In this document: one piece after another, positions 8,733 to 18,589 of the stretch
Numbering within the stretch: the first letter of the stretch is position 1
Layout of the letters: every line of letters starts with the position of its first letter
Source of the DNA: an uncultured Pelagibacteraceae bacterium
Lineage (GTDB): Bacteria; Pseudomonadota; Alphaproteobacteria; Pelagibacterales; Pelagibacteraceae
NCBI GenBank assembly: GCA_902580895.1
Contig: CACHMJ010000001.1
Location: 62,001-126,000 of the forward strand
Reading direction: 5' to 3'
DNA length: 64,000 bases
Translations under genes and position numbers: made by a program
Notes under the pieces: model-generated
What the model was told of the DNA's origin: nothing
The model's database searches: none
The model's input: only the letters and a program-made list of their open reading frames with translations

Positions 8733-9730
8733 TGAAACCCAAACAAGAACACCCACCTGTAAAATTTGGAAAAACTGGAGTTTTAATAGTGAATTTAGGA
8801 ACTCCGGACTCAACAAGTTGGCTCGATATAAGAAAATATTTAAAAGAATTTTTGTCGGATAGAAGAGTAATTGAAGTTAATCCAATAATTTGGCAATTTA
8901 TTTTAAATGTTTTTATATTAACTTTCCGACCTTCAAAAACAGCAAAAGCTTATAAAGAAATCTGGATGAAGGACAAAAATATTTCACCTCTTTTACACTA
9001 TACTAAAAAACAAGCAGAAAAACTTTCAAACCTAATATCAGAAAAAAACTTGTTAATAGATTATGCCATGAGATACGGAAACCCCAGCATAAGGAGTAAA
9101 ATCGCAACCCTTCATGAAATGGGATGTGAAAATTTAATAATACTTCCCCTTTATCCCCAATATGCTGCCGCAACTACCGCAACTGTTTGCGATGAAGTAT
9201 ATAGAACTCTTATGAAAATGAGATGGCAACCATCACTCAAAATAGTGCCACATTATGAATCTGATCCTTTATATATTGAAGCACTTGTAAATTCATTAAA
9301 CAAAAAAATTAAAGAAATTAATTGGAAGCCAGATTTAATATTGGCCTCTTATCATGGAATACCACAAAAATATTTTGACAATGGTGACCCTTACCATTGC
9401 TATTGTCACAAAACTACTAGATTGATATCAGAAAAGTTTACTTCAATCGAAATCAAAACAACATTCCAGTCAAGATTTGGTCCTGAAAAATGGCTTCAAC
9501 CTTATACAGACAAAACTCTAGAAAGTTTACCTAAAGAAGGAAAAAAGAATGTCCTAGCTATATGCCCAGGATTTTCTTCAGATTGTGTTGAAACTTTAGA
9601 AGAAATTCAAATTCAAGGAAAAGAGAGCTTTTTAGATTCTGGAGGGGAAAACTTTGATATGGTGCCATGTTTGAATGATAATGATGATCATATAGCTTTA
9701 TTAAAATCTTTAATTCAAAAAAACACTTAA
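8732..9730 (+). CDS. hemH: Ferrochelatase
   Basis: HemH inserts Fe2+ into protoporphyrin IX, the last step of heme b synthesis. VLIVNLGTPDS at the start, LLILPLYPQYAA-like residues mid-protein, ASYHGIPQKYF with the catalytic His, FQSRFGPEKWL and CPGFSSDCVETLEE with the catalytic Glu are all present. A TTG lies one codon earlier at 8729, but the ATG at 8732, whose A is the last base of the hemE stop, is the natural start. This TGATG junction implies translational coupling with hemE. Confidence 0.96.
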   Translation: MKPKQEHPPVKFGKTGVLIVNLGTPDSTSWLDIRKYLKEFLSDRRVIEVNPIIWQFILNVFILTFRPSKTAKAYKEIWMKDKNISPLLHYTKKQAEKLSNLISEKNLLIDYAMRYGNPSIRSKIATLHEMGCENLIILPLYPQYAAATTATVCDEVYRTLMKMRWQPSLKIVPHYESDPLYIEALVNSLNKKIKEINWKPDLILASYHGIPQKYFDNGDPYHCYCHKTTRLISEKFTSIEIKTTFQSRFGPEKWLQPYTDKTLESLPKEGKKNVLAICPGFSSDCVETLEEIQIQGKESFLDSGGENFDMVPCLNDNDDHIALLKSLIQKNT

Positions 9731-9733
9731 TTA

Positions 9734-10168
9734 ATGAATACCTATTTACTGTTTAAATCATTACATTTAATAGCTGTAATTTCTTGGATGGCTGGTTTAT
9801 TATATCTTCCAAGAATTTTCGTTTACCATTCCCAAAACAGTAATCAGCCAATTATATCAGATGTATTTAAGGTTATGGAAAGAAAACTTTTTTTTTATAT
9901 CATGACACCAGCAATGGCTCTGTCTTGGTTATTTGGTTTGTTATTAATCCACGAAATAGGATTTCAACAACTCGAGCAAACTTGGATGATTTTAAAATTA
10001 ATATTTGTAGTTTTATTAACGATTTATCATTTATACTTGGGTCGAATTTTAGGACAATTTAAATTAGATCTTAATACTCATTCACATAAATTTTATCGAA
10101 TTATTAATGAAATACCCACATTATTGCTTATTTTAATCATATTTGTTGTTGTTTTTAAGCCTATCTAG
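9734..10168 (+). CDS. hemJ: HemJ-type protoporphyrinogen IX oxidase
   Basis: HemJ is the membrane protoporphyrinogen oxidase used by bacteria lacking HemG or HemY. The 144-residue product has four predicted membrane spans. The first carries the family's FKSLHLIAVISWMAGLLYLP with its conserved His, and the last third carries FYRIINEIPT. It follows hemH after three bases, which fits its position as the step before ferrochelatase. Family assignment is clear; the biochemical role is taken from the family. Confidence 0.92.
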   Translation: MNTYLLFKSLHLIAVISWMAGLLYLPRIFVYHSQNSNQPIISDVFKVMERKLFFYIMTPAMALSWLFGLLLIHEIGFQQLEQTWMILKLIFVVLLTIYHLYLGRILGQFKLDLNTHSHKFYRIINEIPTLLLILIIFVVVFKPI

Positions 10169-10232
10169 GGTTGAATTTTTATAAATAGCATATATATTCA
10201 TATCGTTATTAAGTCCTTAATAATTTTAAATC

Positions 10233-11501
10233 ATGAACATTCAAGAATTAAAACTCAAATCATCTGAACAATTAATTACTCAAGCAGAGGAGCTTGGTAT
10301 TGAGAATGCAAGTACATTAAGAAAACAAGAAATTCTTTTTGCTATTTTGAAAAAAGTAGCTGAAAAAGAGGAAATTACAGGAGCCGGTGTTTTGCAATTA
10401 CTCCAAGACGGTTTTGGTTTTTTAAGGGCAATGGAGTCAAATTACCTTCCTGGACCTGATGATATTTATGTCAGCCCTAGTCAGATTAGAAAATTTGGTT
10501 TAAGAACTGGGGACACAGTCGAAGGTCCTGTAAGAGCACCCAAGGAAGGCGAAAGATATTTTGCTCTTTTACAAGTAAGTAAGATTAATTTTGAGGAGCC
10601 AGATAAGTCTAGGCACAAAATAGCATTTGATAACCTTACTCCTTTATATCCAGATAAACAACTGGTTATGGAAGTTGAGATTACAAAACCTGATAAAAAG
10701 CAGGATTTAACACCAAGATTAATAGACTTAGTAAGTCCGATAGGAAAAGGACAAAGATCTATAATTATTTCACCTCCTAAGGCAGGAAAAACTATGATTT
10801 TACAAAGTATAGCTAACTCAATCGCTAAAAATTATCCAGAATGTTATCTAATAGTTTTACTTATAGACGAACGGCCAGAGGAAGTTACAGACATGCAGAG
10901 AACTGTAAAAGGTGAAGTAATAAGTTCTACGTTTGATGAACCGGCTCAAAGGCACGTTGCGGTGGCAGAGATGGTTATTGAAAAAGCAAAAAGATTAACA
11001 GAACATAAAAAAGATGTGGTGATTCTTTTAGACTCAATTACTAGATTAGGTAGAGCTTATAACGCTGTAATTCCAAGTTCTGGAAAAGTTTTAACAGGTG
11101 GTGTTGACGCTAATGCACTGCAAAGACCAAAAAGATTTTTTGGCGCAGCAAGAAATATAGAAGAAGGTGGATCATTAACAATTATATCAACGGCATTGAT
11201 AGATACTGGTAGCCGAATGGATGAAGTAATTTTCGAGGAATTTAAAGGAACTGGTAATAGCGAAACAGTTCTAGATAGAAAAATTGCAGATAAAAGAATT
11301 TATCCAGCTATAGATATAACCAAATCTGGAACGAGAAGAGAAGAATTACTTTTTGATAAAAACGATTTACAAAAAATGAATGTTCTAAGACGTATCATCG
11401 CTCCAATGGGCACCATGGATGCTATCGAATTTATTAGTTCAAAATTAAAAGATACTAAAAATAATGCAGAGTTTTTTAACTCTATGAATAGACCATCATA
11501 A
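10233..11501 (+). CDS. rho: Transcription termination factor Rho
   Basis: Rho is the hexameric RNA helicase that ends many transcripts. The product is 422 residues. An N-terminal Rho-N helical part (1-45) is followed by the RNA-binding cold-shock-like domain with DGFGFLR near residue 59 and the ATPase domain with SPPKAGKT at 180-187. The [13 protein letters not shown] and RAYNAV segments (Walker B region and Q-loop) are intact. It has a 64 bp leader after hemJ. Confidence 0.98.
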   Translation: MNIQELKLKSSEQLITQAEELGIENASTLRKQEILFAILKKVAEKEEITGAGVLQLLQDGFGFLRAMESNYLPGPDDIYVSPSQIRKFGLRTGDTVEGPVRAPKEGERYFALLQVSKINFEEPDKSRHKIAFDNLTPLYPDKQLVMEVEITKPDKKQDLTPRLIDLVSPIGKGQRSIIISPPKAGKTMILQSIANSIAKNYPECYLIVLLIDERPEEVTDMQRTVKGEVISSTFDEPAQRHVAVAEMVIEKAKRLTEHKKDVVILLDSITRLGRAYNAVIPSSGKVLTGGVDANALQRPKRFFGAARNIEEGGSLTIISTALIDTGSRMDEVIFEEFKGTGNSETVLDRKIADKRIYPAIDITKSGTRREELLFDKNDLQKMNVLRRIIAPMGTMDAIEFISSKLKDTKNNAEFFNSMNRPS

Positions 11502-11543
11502 ATTCGTTTTTCTTTCTAAGTAAATTAAAGTTATAATAAATTT

Positions 11544-12875
11544 ATGACTATTTACGCTTTATCGTCTGGCCCTGGTGTGTCTGGGATTGCAGTAATCAGA
11601 ATTTCAGGCTCAGAGACCTCTAAGGTACTAAAAAAACTTACGAATAAAGAAATTCCTCAGCCAAGAACGGCAACTCTTCGAAAAATAAGCAATATCAATA
11701 CTTCTGAGCTGATTGATGAAGGCATTATTATATGGTTTCCAGGCCCTGAGAGCTACACAGGAGAAGATATGGCTGAGATTCATGTGCATGGGGGTAAGGC
11801 TGTAGTATTGGCTCTTCAAAATGAAATTTCAAAATTTGAAAATTGCAGATTAGCTGAGGCAGGTGAATTTACGAAGCTGGCTTTTCAAAATGGTAAAATA
11901 AATTTATTAAAAGCAGAGAGTATAGCTGACTTGATCTCGGCAGAAACCGAAATTCAGAGACTGCAAGCTGTAAAAATTATGAAAGGAAAATCTTCAAAAA
12001 AATTTAATGATTTGAGAGAAAAATTATTGAAAATTTTATCATTTGTTGAGGCAAAAATAGATTTTCCCGAGGAGGATTTGCCAGAAGAAAATTTAAAAAA
12101 GATAAAAGAGGATTCATCGACTGTCTTAAATGAGATTAAGAAAATTTTAAATGATCAAAAAGTTGGTGAGATAATTCGTGAAGGTTTTAAAATTGCAATT
12201 GTAGGCCCAACCAATGCCGGTAAGTCTAGCCTATTAAATAATTTATCAAACAGGGAAGTTGCTATAGTCTCTGAAATTGCTGGTACTACAAGAGACGTCG
12301 TTGAAACACATTTAAACATAGATGGGTACCCAGTTATCATTTCTGATACGGCAGGCATAAGAGACTCAAAAGATGAAATAGAAAAAAAAGGCATAAGGTT
12401 ATCTCTTAAAAAAGCAGAAAATGCTGATTTGAAGTTAGTAGTAGTTGATGCTAAAAACATTGATATAAGCGGTTTTTTGAATGATTTATTAAAAAAAGAC
12501 GCGATTCTAGTCATTAACAAATCCGATCTATTGAAAGAAAAATTAGATTCTGAAATTTCTAAATTTAATCATGTCTTAATTTCATTAAAAGAAAATTTAA
12601 ATATAGATAAATTAATTTCTAAAATAAAAAACCACTTAGAAAATAAATTTATATCAGAGGAAGATATCTTAATTACAAGAGAAAGGCATAGACAACATTT
12701 GCTTCAGTGTGTTGAGCATCTAAAAAATTTTTCAGACAAAAATGATAAAAAAGATTTTGATAAAGGTGCTGAGGATTTAAGGTTAGCTACAAGACAATTA
12801 GGTATGATTGTTGGTAAAGTTGATGTAGAGGAGATATTAGGCAGTATTTTCAATGATTTTTGCATTGGAAAATAA
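11544..12875 (+). CDS. mnmE: tRNA uridine-5-carboxymethylaminomethyl modification GTPase MnmE
   Basis: MnmE works with MnmG to install the cmnm5 group on wobble U34 of several tRNAs. The product is 443 residues. It has an N-terminal tetrahydrofolate-binding domain starting TIYALSSGPGVSGIAVIRISG, a central G domain with GPTNAGKSS and DTAGIRD, and the C-terminal CIGK, whose Cys is characteristic. Its partner gene mnmG follows after 117 bp. A short hairpin with a T run begins two bases after the stop. Confidence 0.97.
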   Translation: MTIYALSSGPGVSGIAVIRISGSETSKVLKKLTNKEIPQPRTATLRKISNINTSELIDEGIIIWFPGPESYTGEDMAEIHVHGGKAVVLALQNEISKFENCRLAEAGEFTKLAFQNGKINLLKAESIADLISAETEIQRLQAVKIMKGKSSKKFNDLREKLLKILSFVEAKIDFPEEDLPEENLKKIKEDSSTVLNEIKKILNDQKVGEIIREGFKIAIVGPTNAGKSSLLNNLSNREVAIVSEIAGTTRDVVETHLNIDGYPVIISDTAGIRDSKDEIEKKGIRLSLKKAENADLKLVVVDAKNIDISGFLNDLLKKDAILVINKSDLLKEKLDSEISKFNHVLISLKENLNIDKLISKIKNHLENKFISEEDILITRERHRQHLLQCVEHLKNFSDKNDKKDFDKGAEDLRLATRQLGMIVGKVDVEEILGSIFNDFCIGK

Positions 12876-12877
12876 CA

Positions 12878-12898
12878 ACCGTTTTACGGTGTTTTTTT
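12878..12898 (+). terminator. Probable intrinsic terminator after mnmE
   Basis: ACCGT (12878-12882), a TTT loop and ACGGT (12886-12890) form a five-pair stem, followed by G and seven T residues. It begins two bases after the mnmE stop. The stem is short, so termination may be partial. mnmG, 95 bp further on, would then have its own promoter. Confidence 0.5.
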
Positions 12899-12992
12899 GA
12901 ATCTTTTTACTGATTTTCGTTGATAAACAACACTTTTTTAAGAAAAAAAACACAAATCTTGTAAATATTCTAATCGAATATAAATTCAGTCC

Positions 12993-14864
12993 ATGAAAAA
13001 AGATTTCCAATTTGATGTAGTTGTTATCGGCGGTGGTCATGCTGGTTGTGAAGCTGCAACGGCCTCAGCAAGGCTTGGTGTAAATACCGCTTTGTTTACA
13101 CATAACAAAAATACAATCGGAGAAATGTCATGCAATCCAGCTATAGGTGGTTTAGGCAAGGGTCACCTAGTTAGAGAAATTGATGCTTTAGATGGTGTTA
13201 TGGGAGAGGTAGCAGACAAGTCTGGAATACAATTTAGATTATTAAATAGAAGTAGAGGACCTGCAGTTAGAGGACCCCGAACTCAGTCTGACAGATCATT
13301 ATATCGTAAATATATGCAAGAAAAACTTGTAAACTACTGTAATTTAAGCATTTTTTCAGATCCTGTAATAAAGTTTATTTTTGAAAATAACCAAATAAGT
13401 GGGTTTGTAACACTTAAAGGTAACAAAGTGAGTTGTAACAAGTTAATCTTAACAACAGGCACTTTTTTAAATGGTTTGATACATATAGGTGATGAAAGAA
13501 CTCCTGCTGGACGATTTAATGAAAAACCGAGCACAGGCTTAAGCGAACAGTTAGAAAAGTATAATTTTAAAATTGGAAGATTAAAAACAGGGACACCTCC
13601 CAGATTAGATTCTAGAACAATTGATTTTCAAAATTTGGAAAAACAGTTTGCTGATGAAAACCCATATTTTTTTTCTTTTCTAACCAAAAAAAATTTGAAC
13701 AAACAAGTGTCTTGTTCCATGACTTATACTAACGAGAGAGTCCATAAAATAATCCAAAAGAATTTATCAAAAAGTGCAATGTATTCTGGAAGCATACAAG
13801 GTGTTGGCCCTAGATATTGTCCCTCTATTGAAGACAAAATAGTAAAATTCGCTGATAAGACAAGACATCAGATATTTTTAGAGCCCGAAGGTTTAGATGA
13901 TCATACTATTTACCCTAATGGCATATCTACATCTCTACCTGAGGTTGTTCAATACGAAATACTCAATAATATCAATGGTTTAGAAAATGTCAAAGTAATT
14001 AGGCCAGGATATGCTATTGAATATGATTATATTGACCCTAGAGAGCTATTTTTAACACTGGAGACCAAAAAAATAAAAAATCTTTATCTGGCTGGTCAGA
14101 TTAATGGAACTACAGGTTATGAGGAAGCAGCTGCTCAAGGCCTTATAGCAGGAATTAATGCTGCTCTATCTTCTAAGAATATGGAGCCTTTTATTTTAGA
14201 TAGATCAGATGCATACATTGGCGTTATGATAGATGATTTAGTCACCAAAGGCGTTGCAGAGCCTTATAGAATGTTTACATCTCGAGCAGAATATAGACTA
14301 AGTCTCAGATCAGATAATGCAGACTTAAGACTTACTCATAAAGGAATTAAAATTGGTTTAATAGCTGAAAATAGAAAACAACTCTTTGAGGATAAATTTA
14401 ACAAATTGAGCAAAATATCTCTTCAAATGTCTAATTTAAACATTTCACCCTCTAAAGCAGATAAATTCGGAATAAAAATAGCAAAAGATGGTGTTTTTAG
14501 ATCAGCAGAGGAAATTCTTACCCAAAAAACTGTTGATATGAGAAAAATTCGGAATATTTGGCCTGAAATTGCTGATTTTGGGAATGAAATTGATGAGCAA
14601 ATTGAGATTAACTCTCATTACAGAGGATACTTAAAGAAACAAAAGGCCGATATTTTGGCTTTTAAACGAGATGAGAATTTAACAATACCAGAAAATATTG
14701 ATTATGACCAATTTTCAGGCCTTTCTAATGAAGTAAAAGCCAAATTTAAAGAAATAAGACCTAAAACGATGGGTCAGGCCTTAAGAATTGATGGAATAAC
14801 TCCTGCAGCTGTATATATTTTGTTGTCACATGTCAAAAGAAAGTCTATTAAGCATATAGCTTAA
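12993..14864 (+). CDS. mnmG: tRNA uridine-5-carboxymethylaminomethyl modification enzyme MnmG (GidA)
   Basis: MnmG is the FAD enzyme that partners MnmE in U34 modification. The N-terminal [13 protein letters not shown] (residues 11-23) is the FAD-binding motif. The [20 protein letters not shown] block, the [10 protein letters not shown] segment and the [16 protein letters not shown] segment are all canonical. The length of 623 residues is normal. Its last base is the first base of the rsmG start codon, so the two are translationally coupled. Confidence 0.98.
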   Translation: MKKDFQFDVVVIGGGHAGCEAATASARLGVNTALFTHNKNTIGEMSCNPAIGGLGKGHLVREIDALDGVMGEVADKSGIQFRLLNRSRGPAVRGPRTQSDRSLYRKYMQEKLVNYCNLSIFSDPVIKFIFENNQISGFVTLKGNKVSCNKLILTTGTFLNGLIHIGDERTPAGRFNEKPSTGLSEQLEKYNFKIGRLKTGTPPRLDSRTIDFQNLEKQFADENPYFFSFLTKKNLNKQVSCSMTYTNERVHKIIQKNLSKSAMYSGSIQGVGPRYCPSIEDKIVKFADKTRHQIFLEPEGLDDHTIYPNGISTSLPEVVQYEILNNINGLENVKVIRPGYAIEYDYIDPRELFLTLETKKIKNLYLAGQINGTTGYEEAAAQGLIAGINAALSSKNMEPFILDRSDAYIGVMIDDLVTKGVAEPYRMFTSRAEYRLSLRSDNADLRLTHKGIKIGLIAENRKQLFEDKFNKLSKISLQMSNLNISPSKADKFGIKIAKDGVFRSAEEILTQKTVDMRKIRNIWPEIADFGNEIDEQIEINSHYRGYLKKQKADILAFKRDENLTIPENIDYDQFSGLSNEVKAKFKEIRPKTMGQALRIDGITPAAVYILLSHVKRKSIKHIA

Positions 14865-15511
14865 TGGATAACTTAATTTTAAATTCCTATTCCAAAATTT
14901 CCAATTTAAATGTTTCACGTGAAACTTGTAATGAGCTTGAGGGCTTAATTACGATGATACAGGAAAAAAATCAGAAAATTAATATTATAAGTAAAAAAAT
15001 GTATGAAAAAGAGGCAATAAGAGAGCGCCATATAATTGATTCAGCGCAAATTATTGATTTTGTTGATTTAAATTGTGATACAACCTCAGATTTAGGCACA
15101 GGGGGTGGAATGCCTGGATTAATAGTGGCTATAGTGATGAAAAAAATTAAAAACGACTTGAAAATAAATCTTTATGAAAAAAGCTACCACAAATGTGCTT
15201 TCCTAAGAGAAGTTTCAAAAAAATTAAATTTAAATACAGAAATAATTCAGAAAGATATTTTTTCACTTAAAAATATTGAAACAGGAACAATTATGTCCAG
15301 GGCGTTTAAGCCAATGCCTGTGATTTTAAACTTGGTTAATGAAAATTTTAAAAAATATAAAAATATTATTTTTTTTATGGGAAGTAGTGGAAGAAAAATT
15401 CTTAATGAAACACTTCAAGAGTGGGATATAGATTATGAAGAAAAAAAAAGTTTAACAAGCAAAGACTCGTTTATATTAAATATTAAAAAAGTTAAAAAAA
15501 AGATTTCATGA
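14864..15511 (+). CDS. rsmG: 16S rRNA (guanine527-N7)-methyltransferase RsmG (GidB)
   Basis: RsmG methylates N7 of G527 in 16S rRNA using SAM. The product is 215 residues. NVSRETC sits at residues 15-21, the HIIDSAQ segment near 57, and the SAM-binding DLGTGGGMPGL near 77. SRAFKPM near 146 matches the family's SRA motif. The NVSRET codons contain a perfect parS site. The gene ends four bases into parA, and the gid-par order is the widely conserved one. Confidence 0.95.
   Translation: MDNLILNSYSKISNLNVSRETCNELEGLITMIQEKNQKINIISKKMYEKEAIRERHIIDSAQIIDFVDLNCDTTSDLGTGGGMPGLIVAIVMKKIKNDLKINLYEKSYHKCAFLREVSKKLNLNTEIIQKDIFSLKNIETGTIMSRAFKPMPVILNLVNENFKKYKNIIFFMGSSGRKILNETLQEWDIDYEEKKSLTSKDSFILNIKKVKKKIS
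14911..14926. promoter_or_regulatory. parS: parS centromere-like site inside rsmG
   Basis: The core GTTTCACGTGAAAC (14912-14925) is a perfect 14 bp palindrome identical to the chromosomal parS core bound by ParB. The flanking T at 14911 fits the 16 bp consensus; the last base is T rather than A. It encodes VSRE within RsmG and lies about 1.4 kb before parB and about 7.2 kb from the putative origin. I saw no second perfect copy in the window. Confidence 0.93.
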
Positions 15512-16302
15512 AAATAATTTCAATTATAAATCAAAAGGGTGGGGTTGGAAAAACAACAACTGTTATTAATTTAGCATCAGCATTATCTCAACTCGGTAAA
15601 AAAATTTTAGTAATTGATCTAGACCCTCAAGGGAATGCTACCACAGGATTAGGATTGTCCAACACCTCTCAATCCGATCAGACAATTTATGGAATTCTTA
15701 ATGGTACAATGTCGATTTCGAACGTAATTAAAAAAACAGACTTTCAAAATCTTGATTTAATATCATCCAATGTAGATCTGTCAGGATTAGAGGTTGAGAC
15801 TGCAGGCGATAATGATAGAGCATTTATACTTAAGACTAAATTAACCGCGTATTTAAACGATTCTAGAGGATTATATGATTATATTCTTATAGATTGCCCT
15901 CCTTCTTTGAGTCTTTTAACAGTAATGGCTTTGGTATCATCTAACTCACTGCTTGTGCCATTACAAACAGAATTTTTTGCCTTAGAAGGACTTACACAAC
16001 TTATGAAGACTATTGAGAGAATTAAAACTAACTTGAATCCTGAATTGGAGATTCAAGGCATACTTTTAACAATGTACGATCGAAGAAATAAACTTTCATC
16101 ACAGGTTGAACAAGAAGCAAGAAATTATTTCAAAGATAAAGTTTACCAAACAGTGATACCTCGAAATGTAAGATTATCAGAGGCACCATCTCATGGTATT
16201 CCAGTATTGATTTATGACAAGAATTGTCCAGGAAGTAAGTCATATTATAGTTTTACAGATGAGTTCATGGCACAAGAAAATAAAGTTGGGAGTGCAGCGT
16301 AA
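15508..16302 (+). CDS. parA: Chromosome partitioning ATPase ParA (Soj)
   Basis: ParA is the deviant-Walker ATPase that, with ParB-parS, moves newly replicated origins apart. The motif KGGVGKTT is at residues 10-17, with the signature Lys. LVIDLDPQGNATTGLG, the Walker B LIDCPPSLSLL and the C-terminal RNVRLSEAPSHG block are all standard. It has 264 residues. It overlaps rsmG by four bases and parB by one, making a tight rsmG-parA-parB unit. Confidence 0.97.
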   Translation: MKIISIINQKGGVGKTTTVINLASALSQLGKKILVIDLDPQGNATTGLGLSNTSQSDQTIYGILNGTMSISNVIKKTDFQNLDLISSNVDLSGLEVETAGDNDRAFILKTKLTAYLNDSRGLYDYILIDCPPSLSLLTVMALVSSNSLLVPLQTEFFALEGLTQLMKTIERIKTNLNPELEIQGILLTMYDRRNKLSSQVEQEARNYFKDKVYQTVIPRNVRLSEAPSHGIPVLIYDKNCPGSKSYYSFTDEFMAQENKVGSAA

Positions 16303-17144
16303 TGAACAAAATAAAAAAAGGGTTGGGACGAGGTTTATCTTCTTTAATAGGTGAAACTAAAGTTGAGAATAAAACAAATAACTTAAGTTTAGCCGAAATA
16401 GTTCCAAACAAATATCAACCAAGAAAAAATTTTGATGAGGAAAATTTAAATGATTTAGTTAATTCAATAAAAGAACGGGGTGTTATTCAGCCAATTATAG
16501 TTAGAAAATCTAATACGGATAACTCTAAATACGAAATTATAGCTGGAGAAAGAAGGTGGTTAGCAGCTCAGAAAGCTGGTCTACATGATATTCCTGTAGT
16601 TGTAACAGATGCTGATGATCTTAAATCTTTAGAATTTGCGATTGTTGAAAATGTTCAGAGACATGATCTAAATCCCTTAGAGGAAGCTCAAGGTTATAAA
16701 AGATTGATAGATGAATTTGCATATGATCAAGATAAAGTATCAAAATTTATTGGTAAGAGCAGAAGCTATATTTCTAACTCATTAAGATTGCTTAATTTAC
16801 CCAAAGAAGTTCTTGATTTTGTTGAACAAAAAAAAATTACAGCTGGTCATGCAAAGATACTAGTAGGACTAGATAATGCTACATTTCTAGCAAATAAATT
16901 TATTGAAAAAAAATTATCTGTTAGACAAGCAGAAAATTTAGTTAAAATATTCAGAAAAACCAAAAGAAATACTTCTAGTAAAGTAAACTCAAATATCCGA
17001 GATTTAGAAAACTCTATATCTGAAAAGATTGGGCTTAGTGTTTCTATTAAAAATAATAAAAACAATAAGGGCACAATATCATTTTATTACAAAGAGCTGG
17101 ATCAATTAAACAAGATAATTGATATAATTAAATCTGGATATTAG
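16302..17144 (+). CDS. parB: Chromosome partitioning protein ParB (Spo0J)
   Basis: ParB is the parS-binding CTPase clamp that loads around the origin region. The N-terminal GLGRGLSSLI stretch stimulates ParA in relatives. The CTP-binding region has QPIIVR near 63 and AGERRWLAAQ at 81-90, and ENVQRHDLNPLEEA follows at about 116. The helix-turn-helix is at roughly 140-165 and a short C-terminal dimer domain ends the 280-residue protein. The usual second Arg of GERRxR is Leu (residue 87). The gene overlaps holA tail to tail. Confidence 0.95.
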   Translation: MNKIKKGLGRGLSSLIGETKVENKTNNLSLAEIVPNKYQPRKNFDEENLNDLVNSIKERGVIQPIIVRKSNTDNSKYEIIAGERRWLAAQKAGLHDIPVVVTDADDLKSLEFAIVENVQRHDLNPLEEAQGYKRLIDEFAYDQDKVSKFIGKSRSYISNSLRLLNLPKEVLDFVEQKKITAGHAKILVGLDNATFLANKFIEKKLSVRQAENLVKIFRKTKRNTSSKVNSNIRDLENSISEKIGLSVSIKNNKNNKGTISFYYKELDQLNKIIDIIKSGY

Positions 17145-18126
17145 TATTTTCAACTTTATCTAAAATCATATTGTTTATGATTTGGTTAGAAATCTGAGGA
17201 TTTTTTTTAATTAAACTCTCAGTATTGTTCAGATCTTCAATAAAACTCTCAATATCATTTAATTCCCATATTTTGATTTGTTGCTTAATTATATTTTTAT
17301 CCTTCCAGAATATTGGAGGTTTAAATGAGTTAATTACTTGATCGATATCTTTATTTTCATTGAAATTTAATCTTAGTTTTCTTAGTCTTTTTAACTTGTT
17401 TAAAAAAGTTCTTAAAATTAAAATATTATCCTCACTAGATGGGATATTTTCATTAAGAATATTGAGAGTTCTTTTTTTATTTTTGCTCAGACAATTATCT
17501 ACTAACTCTCCAGCACTGTAATTTTCGCTTAGGTTTGTTAGTTTTAAAATATCTTCTAACTCTAATTTTTTATTGTTTTGACTTAGGCTAATAATTTTTT
17601 GTAATTCATTTTTAAGATTAATTCTATCTCCCTTAGACCTTTCTATAATTAGATTTAAATTTTCTTGTGATAAATTTATCTTATTTTCAATTAAAATTTT
17701 TTTTCCAATTGCAATTAGAGTTTGCATTGTGTCCTCATAGAAAGGAACAATCAATATCATTTTATTTTTTTCAAAGAAATTTCTTATTTTAGATTTTTTT
17801 TCTAATTTTTTTGCCAATAAAACTATTTTGACATCTGTAATACTGGAATTAATAGCTTCTTCAATAAGATCTAAAAATTTGTCAGTCACATCTGAGATTA
17901 AAATTAATTTTTCCTTTTCAAAAAAAGAATTCGAATAAAACCTATCAAAAAATAGCCTTTTATTTTGAATTATATCTTTTTCGTTATATTTATAGGTATT
18001 TTCATTACTAAAATGACTAAAATTATTTTTAATAGTATCTAATTTTTGACCTTCATTTTCACCGTAAAATAAAAAAAAATTTACTTTTTCTATATACTTA
18101 TTCACTTCGTAAAATTTAGATATCAT
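17128..18126 (-). CDS. holA: DNA polymerase III delta subunit (clamp loader)
   Basis: HolA opens the sliding clamp in the clamp-loader complex. The sequence is divergent and Lys/Asn-rich. The N-terminal NFFLFYGENEGQKLDTI, the KLILISDVTDKF segment near 84 and the GDRINLKNELQKI segment near 170 match the delta family. The ATG at 18124-18126 is chosen; a TTG two codons earlier also exists. It overlaps lptE by 11 bases, and the lptE-holA pairing after leuS is common in proteobacteria. Confidence 0.87.
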   Translation of the reverse strand: MISKFYEVNKYIEKVNFFLFYGENEGQKLDTIKNNFSHFSNENTYKYNEKDIIQNKRLFFDRFYSNSFFEKEKLILISDVTDKFLDLIEEAINSSITDVKIVLLAKKLEKKSKIRNFFEKNKMILIVPFYEDTMQTLIAIGKKILIENKINLSQENLNLIIERSKGDRINLKNELQKIISLSQNNKKLELEDILKLTNLSENYSAGELVDNCLSKNKKRTLNILNENIPSSEDNILILRTFLNKLKRLRKLRLNFNENKDIDQVINSFKPPIFWKDKNIIKQQIKIWELNDIESFIEDLNNTESLIKKNPQISNQIINNMILDKVENTNIQI

Positions 18127-18589
18127 TTTCAACGATATTAAAAAAAATATTAATATCTTGTAAGATTTTAAATATCATATTTTTTTCAATGTTACTTTTA
18201 TATTGATCTAGTTCAAATTTATTATCCATCGAGTCAAATGTTGTTTCGTTTATAAATTTTTTCGACAAATTTTTGTTATCAGTTTTATTTTTTAAATTTA
18301 ACATTAGTTCTATTGTCATTTTGTAACTTGATGGATCTCCTTTTTTATCTTTTGTGACTATTTCTTGTTTCCTTGAAATAAAGATGTCAGCATCAAAAAT
18401 ATTTTGTGACTCATTATTTTTAAATTTTTCTAAACCTTTTTCTATTTCTCTTCCAATTTTTCTGTCCCCAGAATAGTTGATTGTATCTATTTTGAAATTT
18501 AATTTTTGGTTCACCTCATAAATTGGTGAATATCCGCAGTTAGATAAAAATATAAAAATTAAAAAATATTTTATTTTTTTCATTGTCAT
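18116..18589 (-). CDS. lptE: LPS-assembly lipoprotein LptE
   Basis: LptE plugs the LptD barrel that inserts lipopolysaccharide into the outer leaflet. The 157-residue product begins with a short hydrophobic signal ([16 protein letters not shown]) carrying a lipobox-like LSNC, so the mature lipoprotein would start at that Cys. GYSPIYE and the later [10 protein letters not shown] fit the family. The ATG overlaps the leuS stop as ATGA. A second ATG two codons downstream could equally be used. Assignment relies on the lipobox plus the leuS-lptE-holA order. Confidence 0.82.
   Translation of the reverse strand: MTMKKIKYFLIFIFLSNCGYSPIYEVNQKLNFKIDTINYSGDRKIGREIEKGLEKFKNNESQNIFDADIFISRKQEIVTKDKKGDPSSYKMTIELMLNLKNKTDNKNLSKKFINETTFDSMDNKFELDQYKSNIEKNMIFKILQDINIFFNIVENDI

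Noticed and set aside
12837..13040. A 67-codon frame on the minus strand across the mnmE-mnmG spacer
   Set aside because: It is a shadow of mnmG and mnmE ends with no homology and covers the terminator.
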